The notes: generated by a model not told the origin, from the letters alone. Shown: positions 1 through 6,913, counted from the stretch's first letter. The stretch: DNA of 10,048 bases from JACPSX01 sp035288405 [NCBI: bacterium] (GCA_035288405.1 DATEAK010000081.1:1-10048), one strand, 5' to 3'. Numbers and translations: made by a program.

Positions 1-1
1 C

Positions 2-1273
2 GGCGGCTCCACGACTTCCATTCTGGTAAACATTCCGGGAGAGGCGGCCTCCATCGTGACCTGTTTCGACGGCTACCAGATGGCCCGCCAGGGGAGGGCG
101 GGGGCGGCTCTGGGAATCGCCGCGTTCGGATCCTTCTTCGCGGGGACCATCTCGGTGGTAGGACTCATGTTCCTGGCACCGACGCTGGCCTCCTTCGCCT
201 TGAAGTTCGGCTCTCCCGAGTATTTCTCTCTGATGGTGATGTCCATGACCCTGGTGACCTATCTGTCCCAGCGCTCGCTGCTCAAGGGAATGATGATGGC
301 GGCGCTGGGTCTGATCCTGAGCGTGGTGGGATTGGATCCGGAGACGGCCAAGTTGCGGTTTACCTATAACACTCTGGTTCTCCGGGACGGACTGGGGATC
401 GTCCCCGTCGTCATGGGGCTCTTTGGGGTGTCCGAGGTCCTGTTGAACGTCGGGGTCGTCATCAATCGGGAAGTTTTTCAGACCAAGATCAAAGGCTTGT
501 TTCCCAACCGTCAGGACTGGAAGGATTCCAGCATGCCGATTGTGCGGGGCTCATTCCTGGGATTCCTGTTGGGAATCATCCCCGGTCTCGGCACGATCAT
601 TCCCACGTTCATGTCCTACGGGCTCGAGAAGCGGTTGTCGAAACATCCGGCAAAGTTCGGGACCGGGGCCATCGAGGGGCTGGCCGGCCCGGAGTCCTGC
701 AACAACGCCGCGGCCACCGGAAACTTCGTTCCCATGCTTTCCCTGGGAATCCCGGCCAACGCGATCATGGCCATTCTCCTGGGCGCTCTCACCCTCTACG
801 GCCTCCAGCCCGGTCCGTTGCTGATCAAAGAGAAGCCCGACCTGTTCTGGGGGGTCATCGCCTCCATGTACGTGGGAAACGCCATGCTCCTAGTTCTGAA
901 CCTGCCCCTCATCCCCCTATGGGTGCAGATACTCAAGGTTCCCTATATGATTCTCTACCCGTTGATCCTTTTGTTCTGCCTTATCGGGTCCTACAGCCTG
1001 AACAACAACGTGGGGGACGTGATCGTCATGTGTGTTTTCGGCGTGGTCGGGTTCGCCATGAAGAAGTTCCAGTTTGAGCCCGCCCCTCTGGTCCTGGGTC
1101 TGGTCCTGGGTCCCATGCTGGAGGATAATCTGCGGCGGTCCTTGCTTATTTCGGGCGGGAGATTCGCCACGTTCTTTACACGGCCCCTTTCTGCCGGTTT
1201 TCTGGTTGTGTCCCTGATGATCCTGCTCTTCCCGCTCTTGAAACTGCGACCGTCAGCCAAGTTCCGCCAATAA
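2..1273 (+). CDS. tctA: Tripartite tricarboxylate transporter permease TctA, 5' partial
   Basis: This is the large membrane subunit of a TTT-family secondary transporter, which takes up carboxylates delivered by a periplasmic TctC-type binding protein. The reading frame is open from base 2, so the gene begins before the window; the GTG at 56 is an internal codon. The visible 423 residues begin with the TctA hallmark GGSTTSILVNIPGEAAS and DGYQMARQGRAG, and later show a second Gly/Pro-rich block (GIIPGLGTIIPTF, then GPESCNNAAATGNFVP and LSLGIPAN), the usual two-fold repeat of this family. Many hydrophobic segments follow. Family members are about 500 residues, so roughly 75-85 N-terminal residues are missing. 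TctB and TctC are not in the window and may lie upstream. The substrate cannot be inferred. No clear terminator follows, so linkage to the molybdoenzyme genes 139 bp downstream is possible but unproven. Confidence 0.95.
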   Translation, partial: GGSTTSILVNIPGEAASIVTCFDGYQMARQGRAGAALGIAAFGSFFAGTISVVGLMFLAPTLASFALKFGSPEYFSLMVMSMTLVTYLSQRSLLKGMMMAALGLILSVVGLDPETAKLRFTYNTLVLRDGLGIVPVVMGLFGVSEVLLNVGVVINREVFQTKIKGLFPNRQDWKDSSMPIVRGSFLGFLLGIIPGLGTIIPTFMSYGLEKRLSKHPAKFGTGAIEGLAGPESCNNAAATGNFVPMLSLGIPANAIMAILLGALTLYGLQPGPLLIKEKPDLFWGVIASMYVGNAMLLVLNLPLIPLWVQILKVPYMILYPLILLFCLIGSYSLNNNVGDVIVMCVFGVVGFAMKKFQFEPAPLVLGLVLGPMLEDNLRRSLLISGGRFATFFTRPLSAGFLVVSLMILLFPLLKLRPSAKFRQ

Positions 1274-1412
1274 GAAGAGTAGGGTTTTTAATGCAATTTT
1301 CCCATAAAGATGAGATGAAAGCCCCATTTACTGAGGGATAGGGGTGGCATAGAGTAGAGGGCAATTCCTTATATATATCGCCATTGCGAAAAGACGGGGG
1401 GGAATCGCAGCA

Positions 1413-1724
1413 ATGACACAAGCGGTGGCTGTGAAGTTTTTAGGATTCCTGGAAAAGCTCACCGGGCAGCGGGAGATTACCTTGCCAATCGAAGAGCCCG
1501 CTACGGTTCTCGACCTTTTGAATTTGCTGTCGGAACGGTTCGGCCCCCGATTCTCCACCAGTCTGTTCCGTGCTCCTGAGGAGCTGCACACGTATGTGCG
1601 CATCTTCGTCAACGAAGAGGAGGTCGAGTCTCTGAACCGGCCTCTCACCTTCCAGAACGGTCTCCCACAGGTTGCAGTCTTCTTGATGCCTGCAATGACC
1701 GGAGGGAGTGGATTCCATGGCTGA
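1413..1724 (+). CDS. MoaD/ThiS-family sulfur-carrier protein with post-GG tail
   Basis: A 103-residue ubiquitin-fold protein. In molybdopterin synthesis MoaD carries sulfur as a C-terminal glycine thiocarboxylate and passes it to the pterin with MoaE. Family features visible are the first strand (VAVKFLGFLEKLTG), the helix after TVLDLLNLLSERFG, the strand VRIFVNEEEVESL and the final strand VAVFLMPAMTGG. The diglycine is at residues 97-98, but the protein continues with five more residues (SGFHG), whereas standard MoaD ends at GG. If it works as a sulfur carrier the tail would have to be removed first. A G-rich stretch about ten bases before the ATG is the only ribosome-site candidate. The gene overlaps the oxidoreductase by 8 bp, so the two are probably translated together and this protein probably serves that enzyme's Mo or W cofactor (inference). 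ThiS-like or other carrier roles cannot be excluded. Confidence 0.85.
   Translation: MTQAVAVKFLGFLEKLTGQREITLPIEEPATVLDLLNLLSERFGPRFSTSLFRAPEELHTYVRIFVNEEEVESLNRPLTFQNGLPQVAVFLMPAMTGGSGFHG
1701..1706 (+). promoter_or_regulatory. Shine-Dalgarno site that selects the oxidoreductase start
   Basis: GGAGGG lies ten bases before the ATG at 1717 but only one base before the in-frame GTG at 1708. The spacing favours ATG 1717. The site is inside the end of the MoaD-like gene, in the codons for the diglycine region. Confidence 0.6.
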
Positions 1725-4296
1725 GCCTGCGGCCCGATCGGGACCAGGAACCAAAGATTGCTGGATCCCTTCCGCCTGCGGCATGTGCTACGGGACTTGC
1801 TCGATTCTCGGGCACCGCGTGAACGGAACTCTGGTCAAGATTGAAGGAAATCCCAAGAGCGCCTATGGGATGGGACGGCTGTGCGCCAAAGGCGCGAGCG
1901 GCATCATGACCCTGTACGATCCCAACCGGGTCAACGTTCCCTTGCGCCGTACGAATCCCAAGAAGGGACTCGGGATCGATCCGGGCTGGAAAGAGATCTC
2001 CTGGGAGGAAGCGCTGAGCGAGATCGCGGAGCGCCTGCGCAAGGTCCGCCAAGATGATCCTCGCAAGCTCTTCATCCAGCGTACGACGACGAACACCTCG
2101 GCACGTATCCCCATTCAAGTCTTTGCGTGGGCCTTTGGTACTCCCAATCATTGGGTGGCCGGAGGAGGGCTGCACTGCGGCAACGGTGCCCACCTGGTCG
2201 GGGGGATCTTCCACGCTTCCTGGTCCCTGGTGCCTGATTTCAAATACTGCAACTACACGATTTACTTCGGAGCCTCCAAGGGGCACGGGGCGGGCCACGC
2301 TTCTTGCACGAACATCCAGCTGGCGGCCGAGGCCCGGGAGCGGGGGATGAAGCTCGTGGTGGTGGATCCCATGTGCAACTTTGCCTCCGCCAAGGCGAGC
2401 CAGTGGGTGCCCATCCGGGTAGGGACGGACGGGGCTCTGGCTCTGGCCATGGCCAATGTGATTGTGAACGAGATGGGGGTCTATGACGCTCCCTACTTGA
2501 AGCAGTGCACGAACGCTCCCTACCTGGTGGGTCCGGAGAAGACCTACGTGCGGGATGCAGAGAGCCGAAAGCCCCTGGTGTGGGATGGTACCCGCCGGAA
2601 AGCGGTTCCCTATGATGATCCCGAAATGGGAGACTTCGCTCTGGAAGGGACCTTTGAGGTGAACGGAGTTTCCTGCCGGCCGGCCTTTGCCGCGCTGCGG
2701 GAGCATTTGAAGCAGTTTACGCCTTCCTGGGCTGCGGAGATCAGCACGGTATCCGAGAAGACGATTCGGGAGATGGCGCAGGAATTTGCCACCGAGGCCC
2801 GGGTGGGCAGCACGATCGTGATCGAGGGGAAGACGTATCCCTACCGGCCGGCGGCGGCGATTTACTTTCGGGGCTCCGAGGGGCACGTGAACTCGGTGTA
2901 CAACTGCTATGCGATCGGGCTTTTGAATCATCTGGTGGGTGCGGCGGACGTGGTGGGAGGAGCACTGGGGTTCAACCCGGTGTGCCACGGACACCCCGAG
3001 ACGGGAAGGCCTCACTATGTTCCCAAGCCGGGTCCCGACGGGCTCATGGTGACGGGAACCTGGCTGTCTCCGCATCTCCCGTATCCATTTGCCGATCCCT
3101 CGATGCCCGAAGCTATGGGTCTTCAAGAACTCTTCCCTCTGGGGATGGTGTCTCCTTTCACGGCTTCCCGGGATCAGGAGGAGATGTGGCAGCGCTTCCA
3201 GCTTCCTTACCGCCCCGAGGCGATGATCAACTACGGATGCAACTCGGTGATGAGTGTGGGGAACAAGGACACGGTCATCGAGACACTGCTCAAGATCCCC
3301 TTCATCGTCTCCTTCGATATTTACCACACCGAGTTTACCGAATTCGCCGATATTGTCTTGCCCGACACCTCCTATCTGGAACATCTGGATTCGAGACCGA
3401 ACCCCTTCATCCTGAACTTACACGCAGGGCTGGGGGAGTGGTGCTGGCCCATCAAGCAGCCCGTGGTCCCTCCCACGGGAGAGAGGCGCAGTACCTTCGA
3501 CGTCCTCATCGAACTTGCCGACCGCATCGGGATTCGGGAGGAAACCAACCTTGCCTTCAACTCCTATCTCAAGCTCGAAGCGCCTTACCGATTGGAGTCC
3601 AACAAGAAGTACGCCTATGAGGAGATTTGCGACCGGGATTTGAAAACTCTCTTCGGAGAAAAACGGGGACTCGAGTGGTTCAAGAAAGAAGGGCTGATTT
3701 CATGGAAGAAGAAGCCTGAAGAAGTCTACTGGAGATACGAGGTCCCCGTCCGCATCCCGATTTACTGGGAGTTCTTGAAACCCCTGGGAGAGAAGGCCGG
3801 AACCATCGCCCGGGCCCATGGGATGGAGTGGGACGATACGTTTTATGATCCTTTACCGACCTGGAAACCCTGCCCCTCCCACGAGTGCCATGATTCCCAG
3901 TATGACCTCTACGGGTTTTACTACCGCGATACGCTGCACACGAACAGCTTCACGATGGAGAACCCGTGGTTGGATGAGGCGGCCCGCATTGATCCTTTCT
4001 CCTACACGATTGCCATGAACAAGGAGACGGGACTCAAGAAAGGGCTACGAGACGGGGAGCAAGTGTGGGTGGAATCAGAGAAGGGGCGCAAGGTGAGGGG
4101 GAAGCTGCATCTCACCGAGGCGATGCATCCGGAGGGGTTGGGCTTTGGGGGCTGTGCGGGGCACTGGAGCAAGAAACTGCCGGTAGCCCAGGGCAAAGGG
4201 GTGTTCTTCAACGAACTCTTAGAAATCGATTTTGAACATTCCAGTCCCGTGAACTTAAACCTGGACCTGTGCGTGAAAGTGAGGGTGTACCGATGA
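1717..4296 (+). CDS. Molybdopterin (Mo/W) oxidoreductase catalytic subunit, DMSO reductase family
   Basis: An 859-residue cytoplasmic catalytic subunit that should bind a bis-pterin Mo or W cofactor and one proximal [4Fe-4S] cluster. The cluster motif is complete: C21-x2-C24-x3-C28-x27-C56, the last in RLCAKG. The domain order is the family's: Fe-S domain (1-60), the WEEAL segment near residue 92, the metal-site region GGGLHCGNGAH (149-159, C154 is the likely metal ligand), a nucleotide-binding fold (VVVDPMCNFASAKAS near 215-230), FADIVLPDTSYLE (about 544-556), and a C-terminal pterin dinucleotide-binding domain (about 730-859). There is no twin-arginine signal, unlike periplasmic DMSO, thiosulfate or arsenate reductases. 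ATG 1717 is preferred over GTG 1708 from ribosome-site spacing. The stop overlaps the next start (ATGA), so the Fe-S protein is its partner. I cannot assign the substrate; thiosulfate/polysulfide reductase-like and hydroxylase or transhydrogenase-like roles all remain open. Confidence 0.93.
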   Translation: MAEPAARSGPGTKDCWIPSACGMCYGTCSILGHRVNGTLVKIEGNPKSAYGMGRLCAKGASGIMTLYDPNRVNVPLRRTNPKKGLGIDPGWKEISWEEALSEIAERLRKVRQDDPRKLFIQRTTTNTSARIPIQVFAWAFGTPNHWVAGGGLHCGNGAHLVGGIFHASWSLVPDFKYCNYTIYFGASKGHGAGHASCTNIQLAAEARERGMKLVVVDPMCNFASAKASQWVPIRVGTDGALALAMANVIVNEMGVYDAPYLKQCTNAPYLVGPEKTYVRDAESRKPLVWDGTRRKAVPYDDPEMGDFALEGTFEVNGVSCRPAFAALREHLKQFTPSWAAEISTVSEKTIREMAQEFATEARVGSTIVIEGKTYPYRPAAAIYFRGSEGHVNSVYNCYAIGLLNHLVGAADVVGGALGFNPVCHGHPETGRPHYVPKPGPDGLMVTGTWLSPHLPYPFADPSMPEAMGLQELFPLGMVSPFTASRDQEEMWQRFQLPYRPEAMINYGCNSVMSVGNKDTVIETLLKIPFIVSFDIYHTEFTEFADIVLPDTSYLEHLDSRPNPFILNLHAGLGEWCWPIKQPVVPPTGERRSTFDVLIELADRIGIREETNLAFNSYLKLEAPYRLESNKKYAYEEICDRDLKTLFGEKRGLEWFKKEGLISWKKKPEEVYWRYEVPVRIPIYWEFLKPLGEKAGTIARAHGMEWDDTFYDPLPTWKPCPSHECHDSQYDLYGFYYRDTLHTNSFTMENPWLDEAARIDPFSYTIAMNKETGLKKGLRDGEQVWVESEKGRKVRGKLHLTEAMHPEGLGFGGCAGHWSKKLPVAQGKGVFFNELLEIDFEHSSPVNLNLDLCVKVRVYR

Positions 4297-4898
4297 GATA
4301 CGGGATGGTGATTGATCTGCTGAGGTGTGTGGGCTGCTACGGCTGCCAGCTCAGCTGCAAGGCCGAGCACGGGACCCCGCCGGGGGTCTTCTTTGCCCGG
4401 GTCCAGAAGCAGGAGATAGGTACCTACCCGAACGTGCGCCTGCTCTTCCTGCCTCTGCTGTGCTTTCACTGCGAGAATCCTCCCTGTGTGGATGTCTGCC
4501 CCACGGGGGCGAGCCACCAGCGGGAAGGGGGGATTGTCGACATTGCCAAGGACAAGTGCGTGGGCTGCCGGGCCTGCATGATGGCCTGCCCGTACGGGGC
4601 TCGCTACTACAATGAGGATCACCGGGAGTATTTTCCGGGGCAGGGCTACACTCCCTATGAAGAGCACCAGTACCAGGAGCAAAACACCGGTGTGGTGATG
4701 AAGTGCAACTTCTGCATTCACCGGGTCACGGAAGGGTTGGACCCGGCCTGTGTCGCGAACTGTGCAGCGCGGGCCCGCACCTTTGGGGATCTCGATGATC
4801 CCGACAGCGAGGTGGCACGTCTGATCCGGGAGCGCGGGGGAACGCCCTTGCATCCCGAGCTGGGCACCAACCCCTCGGTGTACTACTTGCCTCCGTAA
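4293..4898 (+). CDS. Four [4Fe-4S] cluster electron-transfer subunit, DmsB/PhsB type
   Basis: A 202-residue ferredoxin-like subunit that moves electrons between the catalytic subunit and an external partner. All 16 cluster cysteines are present in four groups: C12/15/18/22, C57/60/65/69, C89/92/95/99 and C138/141/153/157. The last group is followed by FGDLDDP, typical of DmsB, PhsB, PsrB and TtrB subunits, and the length is normal for them. The ATG at 4293 overlaps the upstream stop (ATGA), giving translational coupling; the upstream in-frame GTG at 4269 lies inside the previous gene and is not needed. No signal peptide is present, matching a cytoplasmic complex. No NrfD/PsrC-type membrane anchor follows directly, so electrons may come from or go to a soluble carrier, or the short membrane protein downstream may be the anchor (inference). 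Confidence 0.93.
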   Translation: MRYGMVIDLLRCVGCYGCQLSCKAEHGTPPGVFFARVQKQEIGTYPNVRLLFLPLLCFHCENPPCVDVCPTGASHQREGGIVDIAKDKCVGCRACMMACPYGARYYNEDHREYFPGQGYTPYEEHQYQEQNTGVVMKCNFCIHRVTEGLDPACVANCAARARTFGDLDDPDSEVARLIRERGGTPLHPELGTNPSVYYLPP

Positions 4899-4904
4899 AA
4901 GGAG
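4898..4904 (+). promoter_or_regulatory. Strong ribosome binding site not matched to the membrane-protein frame
   Basis: AAAGGAG, directly after the Fe-S subunit stop codon, sits nine bases before a GTG at 4914. That GTG opens a frame different from the one encoding the downstream membrane protein, whose ATG at 4981 has no good site of its own. Confidence 0.45.
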
Positions 4905-4980
4905 AAAGGGCTCGTGGCAGAAAAACTCCGGGATATTCCCATTGGCGATCTTCACCCGGATCAGAGTATATTGGCTTCCC

Positions 4981-5343
4981 ATGAAGAAGCAAATCGGCAT
5001 TTTCCTGAGCGCCCTGGCACTGATTCTCCTCCTCATTGCTCTCGTGGCCGGTTTTGTGGCAGCCTCGGGGAAAGGTTCCATAGACCTACATACCAACGTG
5101 GGATTTGTGGCCGGGCTCGTTTCGATTGGAGCTCATCTTCTATGGGGAGGAGGACTCAACTTCCTGGCCACATTTTTTTTAATCACTGTTCTAGGCACAG
5201 GACTGTCAGGATCCATTCAGGAAATTCCATCGACTCTTCACCCAGCACTTGCGATTCTCGGGTGGCTCATCGCGATCCTCGCCAATATCAAGAACCTTTA
5301 CCCGCTTTTCCGTCGCCCTGGCCGAAGCAAGCTTTCCTCCTAA
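4981..5343 (+). CDS. Small membrane protein of unknown function, about four helices
   Basis: A 120-residue hydrophobic protein that I do not recognise as a named family. Likely membrane helices are at about residues 5-27, 38-56, 58-76 and 88-108, followed by a basic tail (RRPGRSK) that should face the cytoplasm. Histidines 37, 52 and 87 lie at helix ends, an arrangement that could bind heme as in small b-type cytochromes, but no family motif proves this. It follows the Fe-S subunit by 82 bp on the same strand, so it may anchor the oxidoreductase to the membrane or exchange electrons with quinone (inference). The start is uncertain: ATG 4981 gives a good first helix but lacks a clear ribosome site, TTG 4942 is also in frame, and the strong site at 4898-4904 points to a GTG in another frame. 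Confidence 0.65.
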   Translation: MKKQIGIFLSALALILLLIALVAGFVAASGKGSIDLHTNVGFVAGLVSIGAHLLWGGGLNFLATFFLITVLGTGLSGSIQEIPSTLHPALAILGWLIAILANIKNLYPLFRRPGRSKLSS

Positions 5344-5452
5344 AATGCTGCTGAAAAAATCATCGAGTCTAGACCACTTAAACATCCCCCGGCAGCCCCC
5401 AAGATCTCTGTGGGCTCAAAGAGCATCTCACAAACGGGGAACGCCACAGTTG

Positions 5453-5480
5453 AAAAAACGGGATCCCTTGAAGGAACCCG
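5453..5480 (-). terminator. Intrinsic terminator of the minus-strand hypothetical gene
   Basis: Read on the minus strand, CGGGTTCC pairs with GGATCCCG (one T-T mismatch) around a six-base loop (TTCAAG), followed at once by six T. It lies about 90 bases after the stop codon of the minus-strand 100-residue gene. Confidence 0.65.
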
Positions 5481-5572
5481 CTTTAAGCCTACGGTGGTTC
5501 AGCAGCCTCAGAATGCTAGGAAGAGATCGAGTGAGCCCTTGTCACTATCTGGAGATTCGAGAAGGTTTTACT

Positions 5573-5875
5573 TTAGAGATAGCGGCGTCCCATCGGGTCC
5601 TTGTAAACGGTCTCCCGCAGATAATGCGGAGAGGAGGCAATCCGGGAATGAAGAGAGCGGAGGAGGCTCTCCAAGGGGAGGGATCCAGACCCTTCCTGAA
5701 AATAGGCGTCGATTTCCTGCGCGGAAATAACCTTACTTGCTTCCCGATATCCCTGCTTGAGGCTCACCGCATAGCCTTTGGGGGCTGCAGACCATCCTAC
5801 ACAGATCTTGCCGGGAATCTGCAGGCGGTGGAGAGTCTTCCTGATAACTCGCAAGACCTCGTCATAATTTTCCAT
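5573..5875 (-). CDS. Hypothetical protein, 100 residues
   Basis: Not a family I recognise. The ATG at 5875 is preceded by GGAGG with a ten-base gap on the minus strand; a second in-frame ATG at 5899 would add eight residues but lies before that ribosome site, so 5875 is preferred. The protein looks like a normal soluble protein: an N-terminal amphipathic helix (NYDEVLRVIRKTLHRL), a short hydrophobic strand (GKICVGW), a charged middle (QGYREASKVISAQEIDAYF) and a basic C-terminus ending in MGRRYL. It has no signal peptide, membrane helix or cysteine cluster. An intrinsic terminator follows, supporting a real transcription unit. The opposite strand also has a long open frame, but its composition is that of a shadow. 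It diverges from the 2Fe-2S ferredoxin gene and may share its control region. Confidence 0.6.
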   Translation of the reverse strand: MENYDEVLRVIRKTLHRLQIPGKICVGWSAAPKGYAVSLKQGYREASKVISAQEIDAYFQEGSGSLPLESLLRSLHSRIASSPHYLRETVYKDPMGRRYL

Positions 5876-5977
5876 TCCCAACTTTCCTCCAGGAAGCATG
5901 ATCGTTCACAACGCGGCTATTCTGTTATCCTGCCGAGGGCTTACACAAACTTCAGTTTAGAAGTCTCATCAATGAAA

Positions 5978-5997
5978 TCTATGATCCAGATCATAGA
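5978..5997. repeat. Perfect inverted repeat (9-2-9), candidate operator
   Basis: TCTATGATC and GATCATAGA flank a central CA. It lies between the divergent minus-strand hypothetical gene and the plus-strand ferredoxin, 65 bases before the ferredoxin ATG. Size and symmetry suit a dimeric helix-turn-helix regulator. No T-run follows, so it is not a terminator. Confidence 0.5.
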
Positions 5998-6061
5998 CGG
6001 GCCTATTGGAAGTCAATTACCATAGTCGCTGGTCTGTACTGGAACCTGAAAGGAGAAAAAC

Positions 6062-6433
6062 ATGCTGCCGTTTCGACACCACGTTTTCGTTTGCACGAAC
6101 CGTAAGCCCGATGACGATGGTTGTTGCGCCGCCCGGGGATCCGAAGCGGTATGGGAAAAATTCCGCGCCGAGCTCCGGGCCCGAAACCTGCTAGGGGAGA
6201 TTCACATAACCTCCTGCGGTTCTCTGGGCACCTGCGGCCACGGTCCCAACATGGTGGTTTACCCAGACAGCACGTGGTACTCGGGGGTAAAGGTGGAAGA
6301 CGTCGCCGAAATTATCGAACAGCACTTGATAAAAGGAAAGGTGGTCGAACGGCTCGCCTGGCTTGACACGGACGAATTGAAAAAGACGATTGTCGAGAAC
6401 CGGGCCAAATCCCAGGCTAGAAAAGCCGGCTGA
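6062..6433 (+). CDS. Thioredoxin-fold [2Fe-2S] ferredoxin
   Basis: A 123-residue soluble electron carrier of the thioredoxin-like 2Fe-2S family (Aquifex Fd4, Clostridium pasteurianum 2Fe Fd and NuoE relatives). Visible features are HHVFVCTNRKPDDDGCCAARGS at the N-terminus (C11 and C21/C22), ITSCGSLGTCGHGPNMVVYPD (C52, C58), then WYSGVKVEDVAEIIEQHL, the usual C-terminal strand and helix, plus a charged tail of about 35 residues. Most members have Cys-Leu-Gly-x-x-Cys spacing; here the expected first Cys is Ser54 and a Cys sits two residues earlier at 52. AAAGGAG before the ATG is a strong ribosome site. It could serve as electron partner of the nearby molybdoenzyme or of something outside the window; neither is shown by the sequence. 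The long N-terminal loop carries extra acidic residues. Confidence 0.85.
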   Translation: MLPFRHHVFVCTNRKPDDDGCCAARGSEAVWEKFRAELRARNLLGEIHITSCGSLGTCGHGPNMVVYPDSTWYSGVKVEDVAEIIEQHLIKGKVVERLAWLDTDELKKTIVENRAKSQARKAG

Positions 6434-6497
6434 GGCACAGCGTTCAGAAAGGCCTTCCGCCCCGCTGAGAGGGCTAGAGTCCAGCAATCAGAATGCG

Positions 6498-6534
6498 CCG
6501 CGTGCACAGGCGTGAGCGTCTACCTGCACCGCGG
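6498..6534. repeat. Imperfect inverted repeat between convergent genes
   Basis: CCGCG-TGCA-CA-GG pairs with CC-TGCA-C-CGCGG across a 12-base loop. It lies between the stops of the ferredoxin and the minus-strand 63-residue gene, where a bidirectional terminator would be expected, but neither side has a good T-run. Confidence 0.3.
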
Positions 6535-6555
6535 GAGAAGTTTCCCACCAACCCG

Positions 6556-6747
6556 TCAAATGAGGGTTTCCGCCGGAAGCTTTTGAATCTTCTCGATCAG
6601 AGACCTCAAGAGGGTTTCCCGCGCTTTGAGATCCTCTTTGAAGCGGAAGGTTTCTGTCTTGTAGACTTCTTCCCGCAGGTCACCCAGGTAGCTCTCCAGT
6701 ATTTCCAGCAACAACTTTTGTTCCTGCGGCCCAAGGATCAATTCCAT
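6556..6747 (-). CDS. Small helical hypothetical protein, 63 residues
   Basis: A short acidic/basic, almost wholly helical protein with no signal peptide, cysteine or membrane segment. It starts MELILGPQEQKLLLEILESYL and continues through KTETFRFKEDLKARETLL to a second helix RSLIEKIQKL. The heptad-like spacing of leucines suggests a two-helix hairpin or coiled coil. GGAGGAG lies about eight bases before its ATG on the minus strand, a strong ribosome site. A possible TATATT -10 box stands further upstream. It may be a structural or regulatory small protein; I know no function. It converges on the ferredoxin gene and has no clear tie to either operon. Confidence 0.65.
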   Translation of the reverse strand: MELILGPQEQKLLLEILESYLGDLREEVYKTETFRFKEDLKARETLLRSLIEKIQKLPAETLI

Positions 6748-6877
6748 AGTACATCTCCTCCCTTCCTTACTTAAATATAGCGCATGATGGCCTTCGTTGC
6801 ATGAAGACTCCCAACCTCCGTAGCCAGGCCTGCCGGTGCTTCCTCACCTTAGCTCTCAAAGACTTTTCCTTTTTAAG

Positions 6878-6907
6878 TTGACAACGATTCTGTCGAACCC
6901 ATATGAT
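6878..6907 (+). promoter_or_regulatory. Near-consensus sigma70 promoter (upstream)
   Basis: TTGACA (6878-6883), an 18-base spacer and TATGAT (6902-6907). Transcription would start near 6914, about 240 bases before the binding-protein ATG. The -35 box is the centre of a small palindrome, GTTG-A-CAAC. Confidence 0.6.
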
Positions 6908-6913
6908 GGATTT

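Noticed and set aside
1343-1362. Possible sigma54 promoter (GGTGGCAT...) before the MoaD-like gene
   Set aside because: The -24 element resembles TGGCA but the -12 TTGC element is absent at the right distance. The AT-rich run at 1370-1377 also lacks a -35 box, so no promoter is called in this gap.
1645-3384. 579-codon minus-strand open frame opposite the oxidoreductase
   Set aside because: It is the antisense shadow of a GC-rich gene: rich in His, Arg and Pro with no motif, while the plus strand encodes a complete, motif-rich enzyme.
5388-5417. AGCCC/GGGCT inverted repeat as terminator of the membrane-protein gene
   Set aside because: Only five paired bases, a long loop and no T-run on the plus strand.
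5249-6025. 258-codon plus-strand open frame
   Set aside because: Composition is shadow-like (Ser/Arg/Pro-rich, no coherent domains), it starts inside the membrane-protein gene, and it overlaps the better-supported minus-strand gene with ribosome site and terminator.
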